Positions 41,197 to 50,833 of a DNA stretch of 64,000 bases are shown in pieces. The stretch's first letter is position 1, and every line of letters begins with the position of its first letter. The translations under genes were made by a program, and so were the position numbers. The stretch is from Sphingobacteriales bacterium 39-19 (lineage in GTDB: Bacteria > Bacteroidota > Bacteroidia > Chitinophagales > Chitinophagaceae): positions 1 to 64,000 of the forward strand of contig MKTX01000008.1 in assembly GCA_001898465.1 (NCBI GenBank). The letters are read 5' to 3'. The notes under the pieces were generated by a model that worked only from the letters and a program-made list of their open reading frames with translations, was not told the DNA's origin and ran no database searches.

Positions 41197-41859
41197 ATGA
41201 AAAAGACTTTTGTTTTTACTGCCGTTATAGTGTTATGTGTAGCTTGCAACAGCGGCCCAAAAACAGACAAAGCAGCCGTAACCGATAAATTAGAAGTAGC
41301 ACAGGCAGATGGCGACATTTACCCAATTAATCATGCTAGCCTGGTTACCTGGCAAGGGAGCAAACCCACAGCCACGCATACAGGTACTTTTACGTTAAAA
41401 GAAGGATCCTTCCTGGTAAATGACCATCAGCTTACAGGAGGTAATTTTATTATTGACATCACTTCATTAAACAACCTGGACCTGGCATCGGATCCGGAAA
41501 ATAAAAAGAAATTAGAAGGCCATTTGAAAAGCCCTGATTTTTTTGATGCAGCCATTTATCCCACGGCTAAATTTGAAATTACAAAGGTAACGCCCATCAC
41601 GCCCGAAGAAGCCCGGGATGCAATATTAAAAGATGCAACGCACATGGTACAGGGAAATTTTACTTTAAAAGACAGCACCAAAAGTATTCATTTCCCGGCA
41701 CTGGTTACAATAGATGATAAAACCGCCACCGCAACCGCTGAATTTAATATTGACCGGTCGCAATGGGGATTAAATTATAAAGGGCCCAATCATCCGCAGG
41801 ATTGGTTTATAAGTAAAGAAGTTCATATTAAATTAGCAATTTCAGCTGCTAAAAAATAA
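41197..41859 (+). CDS. YceI-family lipoprotein
   Basis: 220 residues with signal MKKTFVFTAVIVLCVAC and probable lipidation at C17 (atypical Cys at -3). The YceI beta-barrel lipocalin-like domain spans about 45-218: ASLVTWQGSKPTATHTGTF, GGNFIIDITSLNNLD, HLKSPDFFDAAIYPTAKFEI and SQWGLNYKG (in part). Members bind isoprenoid-type lipids such as polyprenyl quinones. TAACTTTA at 41166-41173 is a possible -7 element. An intrinsic terminator follows at 41892. Confidence 0.92.
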   Translation: MKKTFVFTAVIVLCVACNSGPKTDKAAVTDKLEVAQADGDIYPINHASLVTWQGSKPTATHTGTFTLKEGSFLVNDHQLTGGNFIIDITSLNNLDLASDPENKKKLEGHLKSPDFFDAAIYPTAKFEITKVTPITPEEARDAILKDATHMVQGNFTLKDSTKSIHFPALVTIDDKTATATAEFNIDRSQWGLNYKGPNHPQDWFISKEVHIKLAISAAKK

Positions 41860-41891
41860 ATAAAACCTTATAAAAAAGGGTATTTCACAGG

Positions 41892-41920
41892 AGCCGCCTG
41901 CTGTGCAGATGGCTTTTTTT
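41892..41920 (+). terminator. Intrinsic terminator after the YceI gene
   Basis: AGCC-GC-CTGC, TGT loop, GCAG-AT-GGCT: a stem of two 4-bp blocks around a 2-base mismatch, followed by seven T on the plus strand, 32 bp after the stop. Confidence 0.7.
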
Positions 41921-42013
41921 ATTTATCTTGTACACACATACCCGTTATCCTTCGCAAGAAGTGTAAACCCTGATTATTTTAATCATTAACCTGTATTAAT
42001 TGTCATTTAAAAT

Positions 42014-43801
42014 ATGAACAGCATTAAACGACTTTTTGATTTTTTAGCCTTACAACAACAAAAGTTTCCTAAACCCGATATGCTGGCCGCAAAAGAAAAT
42101 GGCAATTGGATTAAATATAGTACAAGCCAGGTAGCCGCTATGGTAGATCAATTAAGCGCCGGCTTACTGCGTTCCGGTTTATCTGTCAATGCCGATTCGG
42201 TAGCAGCAAAAGAAAAAATCGCCATCATATCCAGGAACAGGCCCGAATGGATTATGCTGGACCTGGCCTGCCAGCAAATTGGAGCTATCCTATGCCCTAT
42301 TTATCCTACAACCAATGTGCACGAACTTGAATTTATTTTTAATGATGCCAGTATAAAATATGTTTTTATCAGTGGCGAAGAAATTTTAGAAAAAGTACAT
42401 TCCATTAAAGACAGGGTGCCCTCATTACAAGCCATATATGGTTTTGATGAATTGCCAGGCATACAAAACTGGCAGGTACTGCTAAAAGATATTACAGAAA
42501 AAGAACTGGGCCAGGTGGCCCTGGTCAAAAAGCAAATTGATGAATTTTCCTGTGCTACTATAATTTATACTTCGGGTACCACGGGCAAACCCAAAGGGGT
42601 TATGCTAAGCCATCATAACATTGTGAGTAACGTATTAAATTCAAAATCTACCTTCCCTTTTGATGATGAAAAAGAAGCCCGCTCCCTTAGCTTTTTACCA
42701 CTCAATCATATTTTTGAGCGAATGGTTACATATATCTATATATGCAGTGGCATTTCTATTTATTATGCCCAAAGCCTCGATACCATTGGTGAAGACTTAA
42801 AAGAGGTAAAGCCCCAGCTTTTTTGTACCGTGCCCAGGCTGCTTGAAAAAGTGTACGAAAAAATTATGGCAAAGGGGGCAGAACAAACCGGCATTAAGAA
42901 AAAATTATTTTACTGGGCAGTAGGCCTGGCAGAAAAATATGATGCTCAAAACAAAGGTTCATTGAGTTACCGCTTGCAACTAGCCCTCGCAAATAAAATT
43001 GTATTTTCCAAATGGAGAGAAGGCCTGGGCAATCATATAAAATTTATTGTAACAGGTGGCGCCGCCTGCCAGGTAAGGTTATTACGCATATTTACCGGTG
43101 CCGGTGTGCCTATTTACGAAGGCTACGGGCCTACTGAAAACAGCCCGGTGATCAGTGTGAATTGCAGGAAAGAAGGAGGTACTAAATTTGGAACGGTTGG
43201 CCTGCCATTAGACGGCCAGGAAGTAATCCTGCAACCCGATGGTGAAATATGTGTAAAGGGCCCCAGTGTGATGATGGGTTATTATAAACGCCCCGACCTT
43301 ACCCGGGAAACCATTATAGATGGATGGCTTTATACAGGTGATATTGGTGTGTTTGAAGGCAAGTTTTTAAAAATAACAGACCGTAAAAAAGAATTGTTTA
43401 AAACCAGCGGGGGTAAATATGTAGCGCCGCAGCCCATTGAAAATAAAATGAAAGAATCGCCCCTCGTAGAGCAAATGATGGTAGTAGGGGCCGATCATAA
43501 ATTTGTGGGCGCCTTAATTGTACCGGCTGTACCAAGCCTTAGGGAATGGATGCGCCAGCAAAACATTCCTTTTACCAATATTGAAGAAGCCATTCATTTA
43601 CCCCAGGTGCTAAATTTATATAAAGATTTAGTGGATGCATTTAACAGCTATTTTAATAATGTGGAACAAGTAAAAAAGTTTGAATTATTACCCCATGAAT
43701 GGACGATAGATACAGGAGAACTCACGCCCACATTAAAATTAAAACGAAAAGTAATTATGGAAAAATATAAAGATGCTATAGAAAGAATATACCAGGGATA
43801 A
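42014..43801 (+). CDS. Long-chain acyl-CoA synthetase (AMP-forming)
   Basis: 595 residues. AMP-binding P-loop IIYTSGTTGKPKGVMLSH, motif GYGPTENSPV, and YTGDIG plus KITDRKKELFKTSGGKYVAP for the hinge and catalytic region. It is of the FadD15/long-chain type by its size and the LNHIFERMVTYIYI segment. It activates fatty acids to acyl-CoA for beta-oxidation or lipid synthesis at the inner membrane. No catabolic partners flank it; comF follows in the same direction after 51 bp. Confidence 0.93.
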   Translation: MNSIKRLFDFLALQQQKFPKPDMLAAKENGNWIKYSTSQVAAMVDQLSAGLLRSGLSVNADSVAAKEKIAIISRNRPEWIMLDLACQQIGAILCPIYPTTNVHELEFIFNDASIKYVFISGEEILEKVHSIKDRVPSLQAIYGFDELPGIQNWQVLLKDITEKELGQVALVKKQIDEFSCATIIYTSGTTGKPKGVMLSHHNIVSNVLNSKSTFPFDDEKEARSLSFLPLNHIFERMVTYIYICSGISIYYAQSLDTIGEDLKEVKPQLFCTVPRLLEKVYEKIMAKGAEQTGIKKKLFYWAVGLAEKYDAQNKGSLSYRLQLALANKIVFSKWREGLGNHIKFIVTGGAACQVRLLRIFTGAGVPIYEGYGPTENSPVISVNCRKEGGTKFGTVGLPLDGQEVILQPDGEICVKGPSVMMGYYKRPDLTRETIIDGWLYTGDIGVFEGKFLKITDRKKELFKTSGGKYVAPQPIENKMKESPLVEQMMVVGADHKFVGALIVPAVPSLREWMRQQNIPFTNIEEAIHLPQVLNLYKDLVDAFNSYFNNVEQVKKFELLPHEWTIDTGELTPTLKLKRKVIMEKYKDAIERIYQG

Positions 43802-43852
43802 ACGGATATCCCATTTTTTTTATCATGATTACATCCATATAAACCAGCCGAA

Positions 43853-44554
43853 ATGACCGGCCTCATAAAACATCTTAAAAATACCCTGCATTTATTTTAC
43901 CCGCATCATTGTACCGGCTGTGGTAGCGATTTACTTTCACAACAGGAAATGCTTTGCCTTGCCTGCTTAGGTGCCTTACCGCATACAGGTTTTGAAAATA
44001 TAGCCGGGAATGCCACCGAAAAACTCTTTGAGGGCAGGGTTCCATTAAGAGCGGCACATAGCCAGTTTTATTTTGCAAAGCATAAATTGATCCAGCATCT
44101 TTTACATCAACTCAAGTATAAAGGCAATAAAGAAATTGGAATTTACCTGGGAAATATCATGGGGCAGGCACTTTTAAAAAGCAGCCGGTTTGCAAACCCT
44201 GATGCCCTTATTCCTTTACCGCTACATGCCGATAAAGAATTTAAACGAGGGTATAATCAATCGCTATTGATTTGCAAAGGAATGGCAAAAGCTATGCAAG
44301 TGCCTGTGATTACAACTGCCGTAAAACGGAAGCGTATTACAGAAACCCAAACAAAAAAACACCGCATGGAAAGATGGCAAAATGTAGAAGACAGCTTTGT
44401 ATTACAGGATGCCCCTGCAATTACCCATAAACACATATTGCTGGTAGATGATGTAGTAACTACCGGTGCCACTTTAGAAGCCTGTTCATCGGTATTACTC
44501 AAGCAACCGGGTGTTTCGGTAAGTATTGCCACCCTGGCTATTGCCAATAAATAG
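43853..44554 (+). CDS. ComF-family phosphoribosyltransferase-like protein
   Basis: 233 residues. N-terminal zinc-ribbon-like Cys pairs CTGCGS and CLACLG (residues about 20-41), then a type I PRTase domain with the PRPP loop HILLVDDVVTTGATLEA and the KYKGNKEIG and KRGYNQS motifs. ComF proteins take part in DNA uptake and recombination in naturally competent bacteria; the biochemical reaction is not established. No other competence gene is near. Confidence 0.92.
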   Translation: MTGLIKHLKNTLHLFYPHHCTGCGSDLLSQQEMLCLACLGALPHTGFENIAGNATEKLFEGRVPLRAAHSQFYFAKHKLIQHLLHQLKYKGNKEIGIYLGNIMGQALLKSSRFANPDALIPLPLHADKEFKRGYNQSLLICKGMAKAMQVPVITTAVKRKRITETQTKKHRMERWQNVEDSFVLQDAPAITHKHILLVDDVVTTGATLEACSSVLLKQPGVSVSIATLAIANK

Positions 44555-44576
44555 TTTAATTGTAGATTTGTTTTAC

Positions 44577-45974
44577 ATGAAAAATATTTTGCGCATCCTG
44601 GTATTACTCGCTTCCGTGTATTTTATTTCCTGTGCCAAGGAAAATTATATTACCGGCGCCGAGGCTAGGCTAAGTACCAGCATAGACACCCTTAAGTTTG
44701 ATACCGTATTTACATCTGCAGGTTCTGTAACCAGGCATTTTACAGTGCTGAATGAAAATGATCAAAAGCTAAAACTAAGCGCTATAAAATTAATGGGCGG
44801 ATCGCAATCTCCTTTTAAAATTAATATAAACGGCAGTGCTGTAAATGAACTGGCCAATATAACCCTTGCCGCCAACGACAGCTTATATATTTTTGTATCC
44901 GTGTATGTAGATCCCAATGCGGCCAACCTGCCTTTCCTGCTTTCTGATAGCATACAAATACAATATAATGGCAATACCCGTTATGTACAACTACAGGCCT
45001 ATGGCCAAAATGCAATCTTTCTTAACCATACAATTATCAGTAGCAATACTACCTGGAGCAATACCCTCCCTTATGTGATATTAGGCAGCCTGCAGGTAGA
45101 TACCGGGGTTACGCTCACCCTGCCGGCCGGGGTAAAAATATACAGCCATGCCAATGCCCCTTTTATTGTAGATGGCACTTTACTGGCCAATGGCAGCATT
45201 ACCCAACAGGTTGTATTTGCCGGCGACCGGTTAGATGAACCTTATATAAATTTCCCCGCTTCCTGGCCGGGTATTTACTTTAGCGATGTAAGTACCAATA
45301 ACCGGTTAACATTTACCGTGGTAAAAAATGCATACCAGGCGATAACCGTCAGTGGCGCCTCTTCTTTAACCAATACCCAGTTATGGATGCAACAATGTAT
45401 TATTGATAATGCTTACCAATCCGGCTTGTATTGCCTCAATGCACATGTAGAAGTAAATAATTGCCTGTTCAGTAATTCTAAAAATAATATTTTCCTGGAG
45501 CTGGGGGGCCTGTATCGTTTTACCAATTGCACTTCGGTAAGTTATTCTACTCAATATCTTTTGCACCATACCCCCGTACTGGCCACCCAAAATTATACGA
45601 ATATTGCCGGTATTATTTTAACAGCACCCATGGAAGCCGATTTTATTAACTGCATATTCTGGGGCGATCATGGCGATGTGGAAGATGAAATGGTATTTAA
45701 CCGGCAGGGGCCGGATGCCTATATGGTAAATGTGGAAAATTGTATTTATAAAACTACAAATGCCCCGGTAAACGCACAAATCATCGCTTCGATAGCGAAT
45801 GCAGACCCAGCTTTTGACAGTATTGACCTCAATCACCAATATTTTGATTTCAGGATCAGCAACCCGGGCGCCCCGGGTATTGACCAGGGCCAGCCCACTC
45901 CTTTTTTATACGACCTGGATAATAAAGCAAGGGATATAAACCAAACGGATATGGGTTGTTATGAAAAACAATAA
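44577..45974 (+). CDS. Right-handed beta-helix lipoprotein
   Basis: 465 residues from the ATG at 44577; the longer open frame overlaps comF and is not used. Lipoprotein signal MKNILRILVLLASVYFISC with Cys at 19. Residues about 25-170 form an Ig-like or beta-sandwich domain (TRHFTVLNENDQKLKLSAI); about 170-460 are parallel beta-helix coils (LTLPAGVKIYSHANAPFIVDG, FINCIFWGDHGDVED) of the kind used in polysaccharide binding or cleavage (each quoted in part). No catalytic triad is obvious. It is probably surface-exposed. Confidence 0.8.
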   Translation: MKNILRILVLLASVYFISCAKENYITGAEARLSTSIDTLKFDTVFTSAGSVTRHFTVLNENDQKLKLSAIKLMGGSQSPFKININGSAVNELANITLAANDSLYIFVSVYVDPNAANLPFLLSDSIQIQYNGNTRYVQLQAYGQNAIFLNHTIISSNTTWSNTLPYVILGSLQVDTGVTLTLPAGVKIYSHANAPFIVDGTLLANGSITQQVVFAGDRLDEPYINFPASWPGIYFSDVSTNNRLTFTVVKNAYQAITVSGASSLTNTQLWMQQCIIDNAYQSGLYCLNAHVEVNNCLFSNSKNNIFLELGGLYRFTNCTSVSYSTQYLLHHTPVLATQNYTNIAGIILTAPMEADFINCIFWGDHGDVEDEMVFNRQGPDAYMVNVENCIYKTTNAPVNAQIIASIANADPAFDSIDLNHQYFDFRISNPGAPGIDQGQPTPFLYDLDNKARDINQTDMGCYEKQ

Positions 45975-46012
45975 TATGGGCAGGGTTTTTGCAGAGTCTT
46001 TAACTTATAAAA

Positions 46013-46591
46013 ATGAATATGAAATATAATACAAACAAGATTATCCTGGCAATTTCAGTTTGCCTTTTATCCTTTACAGCCTGCCATGCCCAAACCCATA
46101 CACAAACCCCAAAAGCGGCAGCCACCTCCATTTACCAATTCCAGGTTCCGGATTTAGAAGGAGGTATTATAAATTTTGCATCCTTTAAAGGAAAAAAAAT
46201 ACTGGTGGTCAATACGGCATCTAAATGCGGGTTCACGCCACAGTACAAAGACCTGGAAGCATTATATGAAAAGTATAAAGACAAATTGGTGATTATAGGC
46301 TTTCCTGCAAATAATTTTAATGAACAAGAGCCCGGCAGCAATGAAGAGATAAAAGCATTTTGTACAAAAAATTATGGAGTGAGTTTCCCAATGGCCGAAA
46401 AAATTTCGGTAAAGGGATCGGATATGGCTCCCATTTACCAATGGTTGACACAGAAAGAAAAAAATGGCGTTTTAAATGCACAAATAACCTGGAACTTCAA
46501 TAAGTTTTTATTGGATGAAAACGGCCGGCTTATTGCCTGGTTCCCCAGCAATGTAACCCCCTTATCGCCAGAGATTGTTTCAAAACTATAA
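46013..46591 (+). CDS. Glutathione peroxidase-family thiol peroxidase
   Basis: 192 residues. An N-terminal signal with a lipobox-like end (LLSFTACHAQ, Cys24) sends it to the periplasm or envelope, which is less usual for this family. Catalytic tetrad as in Cys-GPx: C72 (NTASKCGFTPQY), Q105 (NEQEPG), and W160-N161 (ITWNFNKF). A Cys at about 117 could act as resolving residue with thioredoxin. It removes hydroperoxides. An ATG two codons in is an alternative start. Confidence 0.9.
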   Translation: MNMKYNTNKIILAISVCLLSFTACHAQTHTQTPKAAATSIYQFQVPDLEGGIINFASFKGKKILVVNTASKCGFTPQYKDLEALYEKYKDKLVIIGFPANNFNEQEPGSNEEIKAFCTKNYGVSFPMAEKISVKGSDMAPIYQWLTQKEKNGVLNAQITWNFNKFLLDENGRLIAWFPSNVTPLSPEIVSKL

Positions 46592-46750
46592 AGAGCGTTT
46601 GCACAAACCTTGCTCCCGGTTTACCGGCAAAGTTTCAAAACCCGTAATATTTTCATCCTTCATCAAGGCACTTTAAAGTAAATTTCAGTGCCCCCCACAG
46701 AATATGCCCCGGCAGCGGAGGAATGAGAGGGGGGGGGTGAGTTAATAGGG

Positions 46751-47521
46751 TTATCTTTTAAAAATTGTATCGAAATGAAATTCTAAAAATTCTTTTTTGG
46801 GCAAATATTTCTTCGGTATATGAAGTGGTGAATTAGTAAGATGAGCAAAATATTTTTCGTAATAATTTTCTTTCTTCTTTTTCTTTATGAGTAGTGAAAT
46901 CAAAACCTCAAACTTATCATTGGCGCTTATATAACCTTTGTCAAAAGCCCTATCATATAAAGCAGAAAAGCAAATACCATTTTCAGGATTCAACCTCTCA
47001 TTTTTATTTTTAGACCATGGAATAATATGGCTTGCAAATAGTAAATCGGGAATATTAATTCCAGTAATAGCACATTTACTAGAATAATTTACCATTACAA
47101 TTTTCCTGAAAAAGTTTTGATTTACCCTTGTTCTTACTTCACGAATTTTTGTTTCCCCCTTTAAATTTTCTGTTCCTGTAAGGATATCTGCAAACTTTTG
47201 TTCGATGGTTTCATTTTCTTTCTCTGCTAAAATTTTTTCGCTTTCAAAAATCAGCGCTTCCTTGTTATTTATAAATTCATTCCAGATTGGCTCTACTTGA
47301 TTTCTTCCACCAGACATTCCTTTAACCCCTCTCTCCTGATGATAAGGGTCAACATGTGCGAAGTTGGTTAGTCTTATTGCAACTGCATCTGGAGTTCTTC
47401 CAATGATGTTTGCTAAACGAATTATTTCTGGAGTACGGCTATGCATTTTACCAAAGTCTAATTGCCAGTAAAGATTAAAAGCAAGAATTAATTCATCCTT
47501 TGTCCAGTTTATTTTAGCCAT
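46751..47521 (-). CDS. HNH endonuclease
   Basis: 256 residues, AT-rich, cytosolic. An N-terminal helical domain (1-60, WTKDELILAFNLYWQLDFG and GRTPDAVAIRLTNF) looks like a DNA-binding helix-turn-helix. The HNH part has C150 (KCAITG), H165 (LLFASHIIPW), N181 (NPENGICF) and LYDRAFDKGYI (188-198). The motif order matches restriction-type HNH (HNH_2) nucleases. No methyltransferase or other defence gene is next to it, so it is a solitary nuclease. The higher AT content than its neighbours hints at recent acquisition. Confidence 0.85.
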   Translation of the reverse strand: MAKINWTKDELILAFNLYWQLDFGKMHSRTPEIIRLANIIGRTPDAVAIRLTNFAHVDPYHQERGVKGMSGGRNQVEPIWNEFINNKEALIFESEKILAEKENETIEQKFADILTGTENLKGETKIREVRTRVNQNFFRKIVMVNYSSKCAITGINIPDLLFASHIIPWSKNKNERLNPENGICFSALYDRAFDKGYISANDKFEVLISLLIKKKKKENYYEKYFAHLTNSPLHIPKKYLPKKEFLEFHFDTIFKR

Positions 47522-47927
47522 TATAATTTTTCATTTGCAACGTAATGAATATTTATGAACGATGGAGCTCAATAGTAGCAATGCGATGAAGGGATTCCGA
47601 TGAAATAATATAGCGTTGGCCCTGCTTTTAGAAATATAAAGCTAATATAATTACAAAATATAGGGTGCTATATATTGAACATTTTATTTGCAAAAAAAAG
47701 GGGGGCGCAGAATTTAAAAAAGTTTATGCTGATGTTTGGGCAGAAACTCCATAAGAATGGCATCTGCGGGTGGCAGCCAGGCTTTAAGCCAGGCTTGAAT
47801 GTGCCTGTAATGGGCTAAAACCTGCCCCTCCTTATCCCTATTATTACAAATGAAAATAAACCGGCAAAGTTTATTACTGCCAGGAGTATTATTTGTTTTC
47901 CCCCTTAAAAATGGGCAAATTTGCGCT
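47522..47927. other. Intergenic region of about 400 bp
   Basis: It lies between the HNH gene (minus) and the delta' gene (plus). It is AT-rich near the HNH start, then carries a C/G-rich stretch with AAGCC-A-GGCTT (a perfect 5-bp inverted repeat about one base) near 47792-47802. No small gene was found. Confidence 0.4.
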
Positions 47928-49148
47928 ATGCAATTTTCGTCAGTTATTGGGCAACAAAATGTAAAAGATCAATTGTTGCAAATGCACCGGCAAAACAGGT
48001 TGAGCCATGCCTTGCTTTTTTTAGGCAAAGAAGGAAGTGGCGCCCTGGCCCTGGCGCTCGCATTTGCACAGTATTTGGTTTGTGAAAAAGTAAACGGTAA
48101 GCCATCTCCAGCTGCCCAGGCAGGGCCTTCGCTTTTTGGAGAAGAAACACCGATAAACACCCCTGCGGCTTTGCCCGTGGATTCCTGTGGCGAATGTGCA
48201 GCCTGCGTAAAAGCGGCTAAAATGATCCACCCGGATATTCATTTCAGCTTTCCTGTTATTACAAAAAAAACGGGTGAATCACCAGTAAGTAATGATTTTA
48301 TAAATGAATGGAGGGCTTTCATACTGGCACACCCCTATGGGAATCTGTACGATTGGCTCCTGGCAATAGGTGCAGAAAATAAGCAAGGCAATATTACTGC
48401 CCGGGAATGCAATGATATGATTCATAAAATGAGCCTGAAGAGTTTTGAAGCGCCTTATAAAATAATGATACTGTGGATGCCCGAATTACTGGGTAAAGAA
48501 GGAAACAGGTTGCTCAAGCTGGTAGAAGAACCGGCGCCGGATACTTTATTTATATTAGTTGCCGAAAATGAATCGCAGATTTTACCTACCCTTTTATCCC
48601 GCACCCAATTGGTACGGGTACCCAGGCTTCATCGTTCGGATATTGAACAGGCTTTACAGCAACAAAACCAACCACTCCCCAAAGCCGCCCAAATTGCAGC
48701 CACCAGCGATGGAAATTTTCATGAGGCTTTGCAACAACTGGAGCAAGATGAAGATGATTGGGAAACCCTGCTGCGAAACTGGCTAAATACAATTATAAAA
48801 ACCGGGCCGGCCGAGCAGGTAAAATGGATAGAAACGATTGCCAAACTGGGCAGGGAAAAACAAAAACAGTTTCTTAAATTTTTTATCCAGTTACTACAGG
48901 TTGCTATACGACTGCGGATAATGGGCGATTCGCAAGAAACCCGGGCAACAGCACCCGGCAGTATGAACGATTTTGCCTTACGCTTAAATAAATTTAGTGA
49001 TATCACACAGCAGGAAGCCATCATAACCGAGCTGGATGCGGCCAGCTATTATATAGAGCGCAATGCAAATGCCAAAATGCTTTTTCATGCCCTTACCATA
49101 AGGTTATACCATATTATTACCAACAAATCAGTAATTTTGGTGAACTGA
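47928..49148 (+). CDS. holB: DNA polymerase III delta' subunit
   Basis: 406 residues from the ATG at 47928 (MQFSSVIGQQNVKDQL), the usual start; the open frame extends 26 codons upstream without support. AAA+ clamp-loader fold: LSHALLFLGKEGSG in place of a strict Walker A, a zinc-binding CGECAACVKAAKMIHPD, sensor segment APYKIMILWMPELL and the conserved NRLLKLVEEPAPDTLFIL. It loads the sliding clamp with delta and tau/gamma. It stands in its usual Bacteroidota context before ricT. Confidence 0.9.
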   Translation: MQFSSVIGQQNVKDQLLQMHRQNRLSHALLFLGKEGSGALALALAFAQYLVCEKVNGKPSPAAQAGPSLFGEETPINTPAALPVDSCGECAACVKAAKMIHPDIHFSFPVITKKTGESPVSNDFINEWRAFILAHPYGNLYDWLLAIGAENKQGNITARECNDMIHKMSLKSFEAPYKIMILWMPELLGKEGNRLLKLVEEPAPDTLFILVAENESQILPTLLSRTQLVRVPRLHRSDIEQALQQQNQPLPKAAQIAATSDGNFHEALQQLEQDEDDWETLLRNWLNTIIKTGPAEQVKWIETIAKLGREKQKQFLKFFIQLLQVAIRLRIMGDSQETRATAPGSMNDFALRLNKFSDITQQEAIITELDAASYYIERNANAKMLFHALTIRLYHIITNKSVILVN

Positions 49149-49297
49149 GGATTTTGAAATGGTGCCGGTAATGATTTTGATTCAATTAGGGTAATTCGCT
49201 TTCAGCAATATATTTAGCATTGTTGTGGGTTGTTCTGCATCTCTTTTTAGCAACCCTTTTTTGTAGTACACAGCAATGCACACTTTGGCTGCCATTT

Positions 49298-49317
49298 GCA
49301 CACCTGTACAAGTGTGC
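49298..49317. repeat. 20-bp imperfect palindrome
   Basis: GCACAC-C-TGTACA-A-GTGTGC, palindromic except for one pair. It lies in the 268-bp gap between holB and ricT, about 100 bp upstream of ricT. It could be an operator or an interspersed element; the GC-rich flank (CGACGCCAATG) differs from the local AT-rich background. Confidence 0.45.
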
Positions 49318-49416
49318 GACGCCAATGAAGCTCATAAGCATTGCCGCTGCCGGGTACATTTCATTTTATCTTCTTTGCAGGAAACAAAATTGTAAAACCA
49401 TTTATATGTAATTAAT

Positions 49417-50826
49417 ATGGGATGTGGAAGCTGTGGATCGGGAGGCGGTACCCCCGCCGGATGCCAAAGTCATGGACATTGTGCCAGCGGCGGTTGTAAT
49501 AAAATGAATGTGTACGATTGGCTGGCCAACCTGCCATTTAGCGACCCGGAAAGTACCTGCCGGGTTGTGGAAATAAGTTTTAATAACGGTAGCAGGAAAG
49601 ATTTTTTTAAGAATACCGGCACACAATATTTTGAAAAAGGAGATATGGTTGCCGTAGAAGGGGTAAACGGGTTTGATGTAGGATCCGTAAACCTTACGGG
49701 TGAACTGGTACGCTTACAGCTAAAAAAATATAATGTAGATGAGCATAGCCCCGACATTAAAAAAATATTAAGGCCTGCCAATAATAACGACCTGGCAAAG
49801 CTAAAAGAAAACAAAGCCCGGGAGGCACAGGTACTTATCCGGAGCCGTGCCATTGCCCGTACCTTACGATTAGAAATGAAGATTGCCGAAGTAGAAGTAC
49901 AGGCCGATGGCCGAAAGGCTACCTTCTTTTATATTGCCGATGACCGGGTAGATTTTCGGGAACTGATAAAACTATATGCAGCAGAATTTAAAGTAAAAGT
50001 AGAAATGCGGCAGATAGGAGCCCGGCAGGAAGCAGGCAAAGTAGGCGGCATAGGAAGTTGCGGGCGGGAACTTTGCTGTAGTACCTGGCTTACCGATTTT
50101 AAAAGTGTAAATACCAATGCTGCCCGGTACCAGAATTTAAGTATCAACCAAACAAAACTAAGCGGCCAATGCGGGCGCCTGAAATGCTGCCTGAATTATG
50201 AGCTGGATACCTATATGGATGCCCTCCAGTTTTTTCCTAACGATGCCGAAGTACTGGAAGTGGCAAAAGGGCGGGCATTTTTAGTAAAGAAAGATATTTT
50301 TAAAAACCTGATGTGGTATAGCATGGCCGATAGCAATAAGCAATACCCGTTAAGCATTGAAACCGTAAAAAAAATTAAGGAACAAAATCGCCAGGGCATC
50401 CGGCCCGAAGAGCTGGAAACCGTAGAAGTGGTAAGCAGTAAACCCAAAGAGGTAGAACCAGAGTATGCCGACCTGGTGGGCCAAATAAGCCTGAATAGTT
50501 TAGAAAAAAATAGCCGCAGGCGCAGGGACAAAGAACGCAGCCAGCAACAAAACCAGCAGCAGCGTGGGAGCGGTAGCCACCCGCAGGGTAAAAACCCGCA
50601 AGGCCGTGGCCCTGCAAGGGGGCCGGGCCAAAATCTCAATCAACAACAAAGGCCTCCCCGGCAAGGAGGGCAAAACCCTGACCGGCAAAGGCCGCCTCAA
50701 AACAATCGGGGCAATGCACAGCGCCCGCCCAGGCCTCCCCAGCAAGGGGGTTCGCAAAGAGGCAAACCCAACAGGGGCCCGCAAAACAGGGGACCCAAGC
50801 CACCCGGCCCGGGCGCAAACAATTAA
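49417..50826 (+). CDS. ricT: RicT/YaaT-type PSP1-domain protein with an RG/PQ-rich tail
   Basis: 469 residues. A Cys-rich start (MGCGSCGSGGG, then C20, C27 and C32 region) is followed by the PSP1/RicT core (about 40-330). Its iron-sulfur-type Cys residues are in IGSCGRELCCSTWL and SGQCGRLKCCLNYELD. In Bacillus RicT is part of the Y-complex (RicA/F/T) that guides RNase Y and mRNA maturation. From about residue 365 a disordered tail of about 100 residues is made of Arg, Gln, Gly, Pro and Asn (RGG-like), suggestive of RNA binding. It is followed by a terminator, then gldA. Confidence 0.88.
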   Translation: MGCGSCGSGGGTPAGCQSHGHCASGGCNKMNVYDWLANLPFSDPESTCRVVEISFNNGSRKDFFKNTGTQYFEKGDMVAVEGVNGFDVGSVNLTGELVRLQLKKYNVDEHSPDIKKILRPANNNDLAKLKENKAREAQVLIRSRAIARTLRLEMKIAEVEVQADGRKATFFYIADDRVDFRELIKLYAAEFKVKVEMRQIGARQEAGKVGGIGSCGRELCCSTWLTDFKSVNTNAARYQNLSINQTKLSGQCGRLKCCLNYELDTYMDALQFFPNDAEVLEVAKGRAFLVKKDIFKNLMWYSMADSNKQYPLSIETVKKIKEQNRQGIRPEELETVEVVSSKPKEVEPEYADLVGQISLNSLEKNSRRRRDKERSQQQNQQQRGSGSHPQGKNPQGRGPARGPGQNLNQQQRPPRQGGQNPDRQRPPQNNRGNAQRPPRPPQQGGSQRGKPNRGPQNRGPKPPGPGANN

Positions 50827-50833
50827 TTTTATA

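Noticed and set aside
44526..44576. Extended N-terminus of the beta-helix lipoprotein overlapping comF
   Set aside because: The lipoprotein signal starts cleanly at the ATG at 44577; the extra 17 residues would spoil it.
46729..46737. Run of nine G between the glutathione peroxidase and HNH genes
   Set aside because: A possible slippage tract, but it lies at the 3' ends of two convergent genes, where it cannot switch either reading frame or promoter.
49220..49411. 63-codon hydrophobic frame just before ricT
   Set aside because: It covers the 20-bp palindrome and the expected ricT leader; Cys-rich translation looks random.
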